In this document: in pieces, positions 1 to 8,301 of the stretch
Layout of the letters: each line of letters starts with the position of its first letter
How positions within the stretch are numbered: position 1 is the first letter of the stretch
NCBI GenBank assembly: GCA_009691255.1
Contig: SHUT01000016.1
Coordinates: 1 to 34,080, forward strand
DNA: 34,080 nucleotides
Origin: Ilumatobacteraceae bacterium
GTDB lineage: Bacteria; Actinomycetota; Acidimicrobiia; Acidimicrobiales; Ilumatobacteraceae
Reading direction: 5' to 3'
Notes under the pieces: model-generated
Databases searched by the model: none
What the model was told of the DNA's origin: nothing
The model's input: only the letters and a program-made list of their open reading frames with translations
Made by a program: the position numbers and the translations under genes

Positions 1-929
1 GCCATGTTGGCCAACTTGAAGGCGATGGCCTGATTCATAATGATTGGTCGACCGAAGGCGTGGCGCTCTTTGGCATAGTCAAGGGCGTATTCATATGCAG
101 CGCGTGCAACACCAAGTGCCTGAGCACCTACTGCTGGTCGAGTTGACTCAAATGTTGCCATCGCTGGTTGCTTGCCACCTGCATGTCCACCTTCGCGAGC
201 ACGGGCCAACTTGGCGTCAAGTTTTTCTTTTCCGCCAAGCAAGCAAGATCCGGGCACTCGAACATCTACAAGAACAACCTCGGCAGTGTGCGAAGCCTTG
301 ATGCCGTGCTTCTTGTACTTCTGTCCCATTGACAAACCTTTTGTCTTTGGTGGCACGATAAAGGATGCCTGCCCGCGACTTTTTAGTTCGGGATCAACGG
401 CAGCAACAACAACGTGTACGTCAGCGATACCACCATTGGTAATCCATGCTTTAGTCCCGTTTAAAACCCATTCGTCGTGTGCTTCGTCGTATACGGCACG
501 AGTGCGCAAAGAGCTGACATCGCTGCCGGCATCTGGTTCGCTCACGCAAAACGCTCCGAGCGCAATTTTCTCGGGAGTTCCATAACACTGTGGCACCCAC
601 TCGATGACTTGCTCAGGAGTTCCGTTGCCAGCAATTCCGGCAGCGGCAAGACCAGACCCCATGATGGCCATTCCGATTCCGGCATCACCCCAAAACATTT
701 CTTCGATTGCCACTGGCAATGTGAGACCAGTCGGGTCTGCCATGCCGTTCATCAGGAAATCAATTCCGTATAAACCGATCTTGGCTGCTTCTTGCACGAT
801 TGGAAACGGGAATTCTTCGCGCTCGTCCCATTCGTGAGCGGCGGGTCGAATCACATCGACGGCAAATTGGTGTACCCAGTCTTTGATCTGGACTTGGTCA
901 TCGTTGAGGTGGAGTGAAAATTCGGTCAT
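1..929 (-). CDS. Acyl-CoA dehydrogenase (C-terminus cut off by window edge)
   Basis: Translating the minus strand gives about 309 residues beginning MTEFSLHLNDDQ and open to the window edge. The order is that of the acyl-CoA dehydrogenase family: an N-terminal helical domain (WVHQFAVDVIRPAAHEWDE), the FAD/substrate segment GAFCVSEPDAGSDVSS near residue 130, a middle beta domain (WVLNGTKAWITNGG), and the start of the C-terminal helical domain (ERHAFGRPIIMNQAIAFKLANM). Such enzymes oxidise acyl-CoA to enoyl-CoA and pass electrons to ETF. The catalytic base and substrate class cannot be judged because the last part is missing. The start at 929 is preferred over the in-frame ATG at 935 because a TAACTT box lies exactly 6 nt upstream. 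It is divergent from the next gene. Confidence 0.93.
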   Translation of the reverse strand, partial: MTEFSLHLNDDQVQIKDWVHQFAVDVIRPAAHEWDEREEFPFPIVQEAAKIGLYGIDFLMNGMADPTGLTLPVAIEEMFWGDAGIGMAIMGSGLAAAGIAGNGTPEQVIEWVPQCYGTPEKIALGAFCVSEPDAGSDVSSLRTRAVYDEAHDEWVLNGTKAWITNGGIADVHVVVAAVDPELKSRGQASFIVPPKTKGLSMGQKYKKHGIKASHTAEVVLVDVRVPGSCLLGGKEKLDAKLARAREGGHAGGKQPAMATFESTRPAVGAQALGVARAAYEYALDYAKERHAFGRPIIMNQAIAFKLANM

Positions 930-935
930 ACCCAT

Positions 936-941
936 AAGTTA
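936..941 (-). promoter_or_regulatory. -10 box of the acyl-CoA dehydrogenase gene, leaderless start
   Basis: TAACTT on the minus strand is followed by 6 nt and then the ATG at 929. No Shine-Dalgarno is present. The same TANNNT-N6-start spacing recurs at many genes in this window. Confidence 0.55.
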
Positions 942-1020
942 CCAGCGGGTAGGTTCCACTCCAAGGCAAGATCCGCACACCTTATGGTCTGACAACAAGA
1001 AATTCTCAGAAAGGTGTACG

Positions 1021-1431
1021 GTGACAATTACTCAAGATAATCGCCATGATATGCATAGCGTTCTGATCGAAAAACTCGGAAGGGAGACGGCAACCACACT
1101 TATGGAACTTCTTCCCCCAGTTGGCTGGGCTGATGTGGCCCGACGAAGCGATATAGATGGGGCGCGTCTCGCCACCGCGCAAGATTTACAGATTATGACT
1201 GCAAGCACTTCGGTGCAATTCGGCCTTGTCTGTGCAGAGTTCGCTGCGGTTCGTGCGGAGATGAGTGCAGAGTTCGCTGCGGTTCGTGCGGAGATGCATG
1301 ACGGATTCGCTGAAATACGAATTGAAATGTACAAGTCATTTCATCGTAATACGTTTCAGTTAATTAGTGCGATGGCCGCTATCAACGCAATCATTGTTGG
1401 TGTTGCTGGTGTGTTGATAAAGACTCTGTAG
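1021..1431 (+). CDS. Small coiled-coil protein with C-terminal membrane anchor, hypothetical
   Basis: A GTG start at 1021, preceded by AGAAAGG, gives 136 residues; the frame is open further upstream but without a better start. Residues about 70-102 form three consecutive 11-residue units (CAEFAAVRAEM, SAEFAAVRAEM, HDGFAEIRIEM), an alanine/glutamate-rich hendecad pattern expected to form a coiled coil. A hydrophobic segment follows (ISAMAAINAIIVGVAGVLI) that reads as one C-terminal transmembrane helix. The architecture recalls short CCDC90/DUF1640-like membrane-anchored coiled-coil proteins, but I see no motif that assigns a function. Its 3' end overlaps the convergent MFS gene by 41 bp. Confidence 0.7.
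   Translation: MTITQDNRHDMHSVLIEKLGRETATTLMELLPPVGWADVARRSDIDGARLATAQDLQIMTASTSVQFGLVCAEFAAVRAEMSAEFAAVRAEMHDGFAEIRIEMYKSFHRNTFQLISAMAAINAIIVGVAGVLIKTL
1234..1296 (+). repeat. Tandem 33-bp coding repeat
   Basis: The 30-nt block starting GCAGAGTTCGCTGCGG is present identically at 1234-1263 and 1267-1296, separated by one AGT codon. It encodes the duplicated AEFAAVRAEM unit. A third, diverged copy follows at the protein level only, so the duplication at the first two positions looks recent. Confidence 0.9.
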
Positions 1432-2584
1432 AAATCGCACGAATAAGCACACAGGCGATAGCACTTAGCCCTGCCCCGGCTATGTATGGTGCGGCCACAC
1501 CTACATGATCAAACATTGCGCCGGCCATGATCGGACCCACAACGCGAGCAAAGGCACCAACGCTTTGCTGATAACCCAACGCCTCTCCCCTGCGATCGAG
1601 TGGCGACGCATCTGCCACAAGAGCCGTGATTGATGGCGAGGCAACGCCTTGTCCAAAGGCCAGCAGTGCCAACGAAACAATTAACGTCGGCCATACGGTA
1701 GATGCACCTAGGGCAAGCAGTCCCACAGATACGACACCGAGTCCGACCCATAACAAAGTGCGTGATCCCCATCGACGAGTGAGTGTGCCGATTGCCCCGC
1801 CTTGCACTGCCACGAGCATAAGTCCGACCAGTAAAAAAACTCCAGCGGTAGAACCTTCAGTTAGTCCAAAGCGTCGCTCACCAAATAGAGAGAAAGTTGT
1901 TTCGAAGCCAGCAAATGCAGTGACTGAAACAAATCCTGCAATTGCATAACGCGTTAGCAAGGGCGACCGTAGGTATTGGGGCGTGTTGAGTTTGTCTGGC
2001 GCCTGCAAGGCATGTGGTTTTCTGGTCTCTGGTAGACGAATCATTGCAGCAATCGCATTTATTGCTGCAACAACTCCGGCAACGTAAAAAGGAACATGTG
2101 GACCACCAAGCGCAGCCAAACCTCCAACAGCAGGTCCAAGCACAAAGCCCACGCCAAAAGCTGCACCAAGCATGCCGAGCAATTGTGCGCGGCGCTCGGG
2201 TGGTGCGATGTCTGTGATTGCACCCTGAGCAACTGCGACACTTGCACCTGATGCACCGTCAATAATGCGACCTAAAAACAACACCCAAAGTGCACCAGCC
2301 GCACCAGTGATAAAACTTCCAACAGCAGTTCCAAGTAAAGAGATAATGATGACTGGTTTGCGGCCAATTCGATCAGACAATCGACCAAGAATCGGAGCAA
2401 AAACCATTTGAGCAATCGAAAACGATGCGAACATTAGCCCCACATCTAGACCAGATGCTCCGAAGCGTTCTGCATACCGCCCCAGAATGGGGGCAACAAT
2501 TCCGAAGCCCACAAGATCAAGAGCAACTGTTGTCCAAATTATCCAAAACCCCGGTGGCATCGGAGTGCGTTGTTTTTTAGCCAC
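1391..2584 (-). CDS. MFS transporter, TetA/DHA1-like
   Basis: This 397-residue protein has about twelve hydrophobic segments. It carries MFS motif A (GRLSDRIGRKPVII, about residues 63-76) after helix 2 and the antiporter motif C-like stretch GAAFGVGFVLGPAVGG in helix 5. These place it with proton-coupled drug/metabolite efflux proteins of the TetA/DHA1 type; the substrate cannot be read from sequence. The GTG start at 2584 overlaps the cysS stop by 8 nt, so it is translationally coupled to cysS. Its C-terminal tail (STHQQHQQ) overlaps the convergent small coiled-coil gene by 41 bp. Confidence 0.88.
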   Translation of the reverse strand: MAKKQRTPMPPGFWIIWTTVALDLVGFGIVAPILGRYAERFGASGLDVGLMFASFSIAQMVFAPILGRLSDRIGRKPVIIISLLGTAVGSFITGAAGALWVLFLGRIIDGASGASVAVAQGAITDIAPPERRAQLLGMLGAAFGVGFVLGPAVGGLAALGGPHVPFYVAGVVAAINAIAAMIRLPETRKPHALQAPDKLNTPQYLRSPLLTRYAIAGFVSVTAFAGFETTFSLFGERRFGLTEGSTAGVFLLVGLMLVAVQGGAIGTLTRRWGSRTLLWVGLGVVSVGLLALGASTVWPTLIVSLALLAFGQGVASPSITALVADASPLDRRGEALGYQQSVGAFARVVGPIMAGAMFDHVGVAAPYIAGAGLSAIACVLIRAISTESLSTHQQHQQ

Positions 2585-3938
2585 GACGGACGCGGGTTCC
2601 TTCCTTCGTGGTTTCCACTACGTATCCAAGTGATTGCAATTCATCTCGCAATGCATCTGCAGTTGCAAAGTCTTTTGCAGTTCGCGCCGCATCAAGTGCA
2701 GCGGCCTTGGCGCTGATGTCGGCGTCAACATCATGCGCTTCATTGAGAAACAAGCCAAGCGCCGATGTCATCTCTAAAATGGCCGCACGCAGGGCTATCA
2801 CTGAGTCTGTATTGTTGTCATTAATTGCAACATTGGCCTGACGCACACTGTCAAAAATAAGTGCAGTAGCCGCTGGCGTGTCTAGGTCATTATCCATTGC
2901 AGCTCGAAACTTGTTCAAAACTTGTGCGTCTGCTACACCACCACTGTTGGCCGCGGAGCGCGCAACAAACCCATTGAGTCCAGACAATGCACTCACAGAT
3001 GCCTCAAGATTTTCTGTGCCAACACGCACGGGAGACCGGTAATGGGTCTGCAGAAGAAGCAATCGATATGAGCGGGCATCGTATTGCTCAAGTAAGTCCA
3101 GAAGATTGTTGACATTGCCAAGACTCTTCGACATTTTTTCACCCTCAATGTCAACAACAAATCCGTTGTGCATCCAGTGATTAGCAAATTTCTTCCCTAG
3201 AGCAACTGCCTGCGCACGTTCGTTTTCGTGATGCGGAAAACGCAAATCAGCGCCGCCACAATGCAAATCAAATCCTTCACCAAGAAGATCAAGGCTCATC
3301 ACAACACATTCGCTGTGCCATCCTGGACGACCTTGTCCCCACGGAGACGACCATGCGGGCTCTGCTGGTTTTGAGAACTTCCACAACACGAAATCAGCAG
3401 GGTGTCGTTTTTGATCTGCGCCAAAGACGACCCGATCTCCGCCACCAGCCAACATGTCATCAATATTTTGATGCGCCAACAGTCCGTAATCTGGAACTTT
3501 TTGAATGCTTAGATACACCCCATCATCGGTGATATAGGCACTGTCTGTAGCAATCAACTCGCCGATCATGTCAACCATCGAGTCAACATACTCAGTTGCA
3601 TGCGGAACATCGTTTGGGCGTTGCACGCCGAGTTTGCCCATCGCATCAAACCAGACGTTCTCACACTTAGTTGCGATTTCTTCCCATGGCCGACTTTCTC
3701 GATTGGCGCGTTCGATGATTCTGTCGTCAATGTCCGTGATATTTGAGACCAGTCGTACGGCTAGTCCGGTCCACTCCAAGTACCGACACAAAATGTCGTA
3801 CACAAGCGTGGCGCGACCATGCCCGATATGAGGTGGCCCATAAACGGTCGGCCCGCACAAATAAATACTGACTGCACCTGGGTCACGCATTGCCAACGGG
3901 CGTACTTCTTGCGTGGCGGTGTCGTAGAGATGAAGCAC
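2577..3938 (-). CDS. cysS: Cysteinyl-tRNA synthetase
   Basis: This 453-residue class I aminoacyl-tRNA synthetase charges tRNA-Cys. The HIGH-type signature is YLCGPTVYGPPHIGHGRA at residues 26-43, and C28 is the usual N-terminal zinc ligand. The zinc/cysteine site continues with HCGGADLRFPHHENE, and KMSKSLGN is the KMSKS loop. The C-terminal region ends in the family helix bundle with AKDFATADALRDELQSLGY. The first motif reads CGPTVY rather than the CGITPY-type of the mycothiol ligase MshC, so I call CysS. The GTG start has no Shine-Dalgarno but is preceded by TAGGCT at 7 nt, indicating a leaderless message. MFS follows in the same operon. Confidence 0.95.
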   Translation of the reverse strand: MLHLYDTATQEVRPLAMRDPGAVSIYLCGPTVYGPPHIGHGRATLVYDILCRYLEWTGLAVRLVSNITDIDDRIIERANRESRPWEEIATKCENVWFDAMGKLGVQRPNDVPHATEYVDSMVDMIGELIATDSAYITDDGVYLSIQKVPDYGLLAHQNIDDMLAGGGDRVVFGADQKRHPADFVLWKFSKPAEPAWSSPWGQGRPGWHSECVVMSLDLLGEGFDLHCGGADLRFPHHENERAQAVALGKKFANHWMHNGFVVDIEGEKMSKSLGNVNNLLDLLEQYDARSYRLLLLQTHYRSPVRVGTENLEASVSALSGLNGFVARSAANSGGVADAQVLNKFRAAMDNDLDTPAATALIFDSVRQANVAINDNNTDSVIALRAAILEMTSALGLFLNEAHDVDADISAKAAALDAARTAKDFATADALRDELQSLGYVVETTKEGTRVRRG

Positions 3939-3945
3939 GCTCGCA

Positions 3946-3951
3946 AGCCTA
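3946..3951 (-). promoter_or_regulatory. -10 box of cysS, leaderless start
   Basis: TAGGCT on the minus strand is followed by 7 nt and then the GTG at 3938. No ribosome-binding site is visible. Confidence 0.45.
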
Positions 3952-3979
3952 CGGTGGCACGCACCGCTACGCCTGTTTG

Positions 3980-4303
3980 CTAGGCCGCAACTTGAGTCAT
4001 TGAGGCAACCCTTGGGACCTCAGCAACCCCAGAAGGTCGTCGAGTTCGACGCCTCACCACGATGGCTCCCGCAGTTGCCCATCCAGCGAAGGCAACCGTG
4101 ACATATATGGATTTGTACGGCAGGGACAGATACGCCCCCATGACACCAGCGCAAGGGGTGGCGAGAAAGCGTATTACTGCGGAAAATTTCGTAAAAATAC
4201 TGTTGTTATGCACACCCATATAGTGACGCATGCCCCTAAATTTCAGACGACTGCTAGCGAAACACTTCTTGTTATTGAAGTGAAGTATTCGTGAACTCAA
4301 CAT
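3980..4303 (-). CDS. Possible small membrane protein upstream of cysS (doubtful)
   Basis: An open frame of up to 107 residues ends 41 bp before cysS on the same strand. Its second half looks protein-like: a hydrophobic helix (SIYVTVAFAGWATAGAIVV) followed by an arginine-rich stretch (RRRTRRPSG), as in a one-helix membrane protein with positive residues inside. The first half is cysteine/basic-rich and unconvincing. If the gene is real, the start is probably one of the internal ATGs (4231, 4219 or 4141). None has a clear ribosome-binding site, and I recognise no family. The 5' part overlaps the upstream region of valS. Confidence 0.3.
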   Translation of the reverse strand: MLSSRILHFNNKKCFASSRLKFRGMRHYMGVHNNSIFTKFSAVIRFLATPCAGVMGAYLSLPYKSIYVTVAFAGWATAGAIVVRRRTRRPSGVAEVPRVASMTQVAA

Positions 4304-4363
4304 CGCGTGACGCTTATTTGGGCAGGTCGCACCTTGGCGATGGCGCCTACGATGGGGAGTGCT

Positions 4364-6934
4364 ATGTACGCCGTCCCAGAAAAGCCAACTCTCGAGAATC
4401 TTGAGACCATCTGGCAGGATATTTGGCAGAGCAACAGCACATATGCCTTTGATCGCAGTGCGGTCCGCTCTGATGTTTTCTCAATCGATACGCCCCCTCC
4501 CACGGTGAGCGGTTCACTGCACATGGGGCACATTTTTTCGTACACACATACTGATGCCATTGCCCGATTCTGGCGGATGCGCGGCAAGGCAGTCTTTTAT
4601 CCAATGGGCTGGGATGACAATGGGCTCCCGACAGAAAGACGTGTTCAAAACTTCTTTGGCGTCACATGTGATCCGTCGGTCCAGTATCAACCCAACTTGC
4701 AACCACCGTTTCGAGGCGAACCACCCAAAGACCACAAACCAGTGCCAGTATCGCGGCCAAACTTCATTGAGTTGTGTGAAGAACTCACCGCCCAGGATGA
4801 AAAAGTTTTTGAAGATGTATTTCGTCGACTTGGTTTGTCAATTGATTGGTCATTGCTCTACACCACTATCGAAGACAGATCCCGACGAACCAGCCAGCGG
4901 GCCTTTTTGCGAAACCTCGCACGCGGTGAGGCCTACACACAAGAAGCACCTACCTTGTGGGACATTGATTTTAAAACCGCAGTTGCTCAAGCAGAACTAG
5001 AGGATCGAGACCGACCTGGTGCATATCACGCGATTGTCTTTCATCGCAGTGATGGTGACGGTGACATCGTCGTTGATACCACTCGACCAGAACTACTTGC
5101 CGCTTGTGTTGCACTTGTTGCACACCCAGATGATGAACGTTACAAGTCACTATTTGGCAGCACGGTGCGTACTCCACTCTTTGATGTTGAAGTACCTGTG
5201 CTTGCTCATTCACTCGCCCAAATTGACAAAGGCACTGGAATCGCCATGATTTGCACATTCGGCGACCTAACAGATGTCGTCTGGTGGCGCGAATTGCAAC
5301 TCCCAATGCGTGCAATCATTGGCCGAGATGGTCGCATTTTGGGCGAACCGCCGACAGCAATTTCATCTGCATCTGCGATCGATGTCTATGCCCAACTTGC
5401 CGGCAAAAATACGAAGCAAGCCCAAACTCGGATTGTGGAACTATTGCGTGCATCTGCAGAATTGCGTGGCGAACCGCGTGCAATCATACACCCTGTAAAA
5501 TTTTTTGAAAGAGGAGACCGTCCGCTCGAGATAGTAACGAGTCGCCAGTGGTATATCCGCAATGGCGGACGCGATACAGATTTGCGTGAAGCACTTTTAA
5601 CTCGCGGTGATGATCTCATGTGGCATCCCGATCACATGCGTCACCGATATAGCAATTGGGTAGAAGGTCTTAATGGTGATTGGTTGATAAGTAGACAACG
5701 CTGGTTTGGAGTTCCGGTCCCCGTGTGGTACGCCCTTGATGCTGAAGGCAATGTATTGCACGAATCACCGCTAGTGCCAGATGAATCACTGCTGCCGATT
5801 GATCCAAGCACAGACATGCCTAGTGGATATACGTCTCAACAACGTGGTCAGCCCAATGGATTTGTCGGCGACCCTGATGTCATGGATACATGGGCAACAT
5901 CGTCAATGACGCCGCAGATTGCCGGTAGGTGGGAAGACGATAGTGAGTTCTTTAGCCATATTTTTCCGATGGATCTGCGACCACAAGGCCATGACATCAT
6001 TCGAACTTGGCTGTTCTCGACAACGGTTCGTTCACATTTTGAGTTCGGGATGTTGCCGTGGAAAAACGTTTCACTCTCGGGCTGGATCCTTGACCCAGAT
6101 CGCAAAAAGATGTCCAAATCAAAAGGCAACGTTGTGACGCCAATTGATTTGTTCGATACATACGGAAGTGATGCTGTGCGCTATTGGGCTGCCAGTGCTC
6201 GCCCCGGCGTCGACGCCGCGTTCAGCGAAGATCAAATGAAAGTCGGACGTAAACTCGCAACCAAATTGCTGAACGCCACAAAATTTGTTTTGAGTTTTGG
6301 TGATGTGGACAAGACTGCGACACCTACTGCCGACATAGATGTTGCGATGCTTGCTCGTTTATCTGGCGTCGTTGCAGAGACAACAATCGCATTTGAACAA
6401 TTTGATTATGCTCGTGCACTCGAGCGCACCGAAGATTTTTTCTGGTGGTTTTGTGATGACTATGTAGAACTTGTCAAGATGCGGGCATACGGAAACCGCG
6501 GCGACGATCAAGCAACTAGTGCTAGAGTTGCACTGCAGCGTGCTCTTTCAACACTACAACGACTATTTGCCCCGTTTATTCCCTTTGCCACAGAAGAAGT
6601 CTGGAACTGGTGGAACGACTCGTCCATTCATCTTGCGCCATGGCCAACCCCTCAAGACCTAAATGCTGGCATTGGGCATAGCGTTGAGGATTCAGTGCTC
6701 ACCGCAGTGTGCAGCACAATTGCATTAGTTCGTCGCACAAAAACTGAGGCAAAAGTTAGCCAACGGGCTGAAGTTCAGAACCTCACTATCTCGGGCGACA
6801 TCAATGTGTTGCAAGCGATCAAGGCTGGACTAAGCGATATTGAAGATGCTGGATCTGTTAAATCGTGTGCATTTATAGAGATTTCTGGGGCAGAACTTAC
6901 CGTAAATGTCCACCTGGTTGTGCCCAGTGACTGA
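4364..6934 (+). CDS. valS: Valyl-tRNA synthetase
   Basis: This 856-residue class I synthetase charges tRNA-Val. In order: an N-terminal segment VPEKPTLENLETIWQDIW; the HIGH-type motif SGSLHMGHIFSYTHTDAIARF; the sequence MGWDDNGLPTERRVQ; a large inserted editing (CP1) domain; a second active-site half with VMDTWATSS and GHDIIRTW; KKMSKSKGN; and a helical anticodon-binding domain (about the last 230 residues). I chose the ATG at 4364 because GGGGAG sits 4-5 nt upstream and VPEKPTL begins right after, as in homologues. In-frame GTG 4307 and ATGs 4340 and 4352 would only add unconserved residues. DDNGLPTER is the form I associate with the archaeal/rickettsial-like ValRS branch. Confidence 0.95.
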   Translation: MYAVPEKPTLENLETIWQDIWQSNSTYAFDRSAVRSDVFSIDTPPPTVSGSLHMGHIFSYTHTDAIARFWRMRGKAVFYPMGWDDNGLPTERRVQNFFGVTCDPSVQYQPNLQPPFRGEPPKDHKPVPVSRPNFIELCEELTAQDEKVFEDVFRRLGLSIDWSLLYTTIEDRSRRTSQRAFLRNLARGEAYTQEAPTLWDIDFKTAVAQAELEDRDRPGAYHAIVFHRSDGDGDIVVDTTRPELLAACVALVAHPDDERYKSLFGSTVRTPLFDVEVPVLAHSLAQIDKGTGIAMICTFGDLTDVVWWRELQLPMRAIIGRDGRILGEPPTAISSASAIDVYAQLAGKNTKQAQTRIVELLRASAELRGEPRAIIHPVKFFERGDRPLEIVTSRQWYIRNGGRDTDLREALLTRGDDLMWHPDHMRHRYSNWVEGLNGDWLISRQRWFGVPVPVWYALDAEGNVLHESPLVPDESLLPIDPSTDMPSGYTSQQRGQPNGFVGDPDVMDTWATSSMTPQIAGRWEDDSEFFSHIFPMDLRPQGHDIIRTWLFSTTVRSHFEFGMLPWKNVSLSGWILDPDRKKMSKSKGNVVTPIDLFDTYGSDAVRYWAASARPGVDAAFSEDQMKVGRKLATKLLNATKFVLSFGDVDKTATPTADIDVAMLARLSGVVAETTIAFEQFDYARALERTEDFFWWFCDDYVELVKMRAYGNRGDDQATSARVALQRALSTLQRLFAPFIPFATEEVWNWWNDSSIHLAPWPTPQDLNAGIGHSVEDSVLTAVCSTIALVRRTKTEAKVSQRAEVQNLTISGDINVLQAIKAGLSDIEDAGSVKSCAFIEISGAELTVNVHLVVPSD

Positions 6935-6963
6935 TCTGACACCGATAGCAACTGATCTGCTAC

Positions 6964-6969
6964 TACCGT
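6964..6969 (+). promoter_or_regulatory. Candidate -10 box of the LCP gene
   Basis: TACCGT lies 8 nt before the ATG at 6978, which has no clear ribosome-binding site. The spacing is longer than at the other leaderless candidates, so this one is weaker. Confidence 0.3.
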
Positions 6970-6977
6970 AGTAACAC

Positions 6978-8285
6978 ATGTCTCAAGACAAGCCACACCG
7001 CACGAAGCGACAGAAGTTTCTTCTGATTTTCAATACCATGATTGCAAGCAGCTGTATTATTGGCGGCTCCGGGTTGCTGTACGCCAATTATCGACTTGGT
7101 AATCGACAAGTTGTCACCATTGACTCAATAAATGGTGAGGACGAGACTGGTCGCCCGGGCAACGGTGACACCGGAGCTCTTACAAACGAGTGGAACCTGC
7201 CCCCTGGCGATCTATCAGCACGTAATTACCTCATCACCGGAACTGACAGCCGTGGGTGTATCGACCCAAAGTCACCTTTTGCCGGAGGCTTCGGTGATCG
7301 CGCTAACTTTGGCGAACGAAGCGACACCATCATGGTGATTCGCGTAAATCCCCTAGACAATCAAGCGTTGATTCTTTCTTTCCCTCGTGACATGTGGGTA
7401 AAAATTTCAGGGTCAACCCACGAGAGCCGCATCAACTCGGCGTTTCAACGCAAAGACCCAAACAAACTGATCCGAACAATCAAAGAAAACTTTGACATCA
7501 ATATTGATCATTATGTGAATATTGATTTCTGCACATTTAAAGACATTGTTGATGCCGTTGGAGGTGTCAAGGTTCCATTTCTATATCGCACACGAGACAA
7601 GAGCACTGGTCTGAACGTTCCAGAACCAGGATGTTTTACATTTACTGGTGATCATGCTCTTGCCTATGTGCGATCGCGCCACTACAGCTACTACGACACC
7701 GTGAAGAAAAAATGGCGCTTCGACGGGCTCAGCGATTGGGGTCGTATCAGTCGACAACAGGATTTCACTCAACGCATGGTGCAAAGAGCCCTCGGAAAGA
7801 GTCGTACAAATCCCAAGATTGCAACTCAGATGCTAAACACTGCTCTCAAAAATGTCATCACCGATGACAAGCTCACCCCAATGAAACTCTTGCAACTGGC
7901 CCAAGCAATGAAAAACTACGATCCACAGACAATGGGCACATACACAATGCAGGCAATCGGTACCAGAATCGGCAAAGAAAATGTACTGCTTCCTGACCTT
8001 GAGAGTTCCAATATGAAAGATATCCTTTCGATTTTTCGTGGTCAGGCAAGCCTCAAGAAGGCCCCACCTTCAAATGAGGCTACATTAACTACCGATAGCA
8101 CCGCGATGGAAACCTCATTTGTTGTTCAAACGTTGAGTGTGATGTCGGTGTCATACAAGGTGCCAACAGTAGTTACAGCGGCCCCTTCATCAACCACGCC
8201 AACAACCACAACTACGATTCCAGAAGTAGATCCAACTTCCAACAAGCGCGGAATAACGCCACCAGATGATCCGAGTTGTCACTAA
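6978..8285 (+). CDS. LytR-CpsA-Psr (LCP) family cell-wall ligase
   Basis: This 435-residue protein has a short basic cytoplasmic N-terminus, one membrane helix (about residues 15-35, LLIFNTMIASSCIIGGSGLLYANY) and an extracytoplasmic LCP domain. Family landmarks are ITGTDSRG, ERSDTIMVIRVNP, ALILSFPRDMWV, SRINSAF, IDHYVNIDFCTFKDIVDAVGGV and ALAYVRSRHY, including the conserved Asp/Arg residues that bind the polyprenyl-pyrophosphate donor. LCP enzymes transfer glycopolymers from lipid carriers to peptidoglycan. The C-terminal 60 residues are a low-complexity Thr/Pro/Ser linker ending in SCH. It lies 43 bp after valS and is convergent with the VWA gene (16-bp gap). Confidence 0.9.
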   Translation: MSQDKPHRTKRQKFLLIFNTMIASSCIIGGSGLLYANYRLGNRQVVTIDSINGEDETGRPGNGDTGALTNEWNLPPGDLSARNYLITGTDSRGCIDPKSPFAGGFGDRANFGERSDTIMVIRVNPLDNQALILSFPRDMWVKISGSTHESRINSAFQRKDPNKLIRTIKENFDINIDHYVNIDFCTFKDIVDAVGGVKVPFLYRTRDKSTGLNVPEPGCFTFTGDHALAYVRSRHYSYYDTVKKKWRFDGLSDWGRISRQQDFTQRMVQRALGKSRTNPKIATQMLNTALKNVITDDKLTPMKLLQLAQAMKNYDPQTMGTYTMQAIGTRIGKENVLLPDLESSNMKDILSIFRGQASLKKAPPSNEATLTTDSTAMETSFVVQTLSVMSVSYKVPTVVTAAPSSTTPTTTTTIPEVDPTSNKRGITPPDDPSCH

Positions 8286-8301
8286 CCACTGTCAAGTTCA
8301 C

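Larger units (their letters stand above)
3939..4363. other. 425-bp cysS/valS divergent intergenic region
   Basis: This is the longest stretch without a convincing gene. It holds the cysS -10 box at 3946-3951, the doubtful small membrane reading frame on the minus strand, and, near 4200-4300, an AT-richer segment that probably carries the valS promoter. I looked for a T-box leader or tRNA and saw neither. Confidence 0.6.

Noticed and set aside
172-837. Several plus-strand frames of 77-137 codons
   Set aside because: The minus strand here encodes a continuous acyl-CoA dehydrogenase with clear motifs, so these are shadows.
2577-3938. Mycothiol ligase MshC rather than CysRS
   Set aside because: The protein keeps the CGPTVY motif and the full-length C-terminal region of CysS; MshC is shorter and has a CGITPY-type motif.
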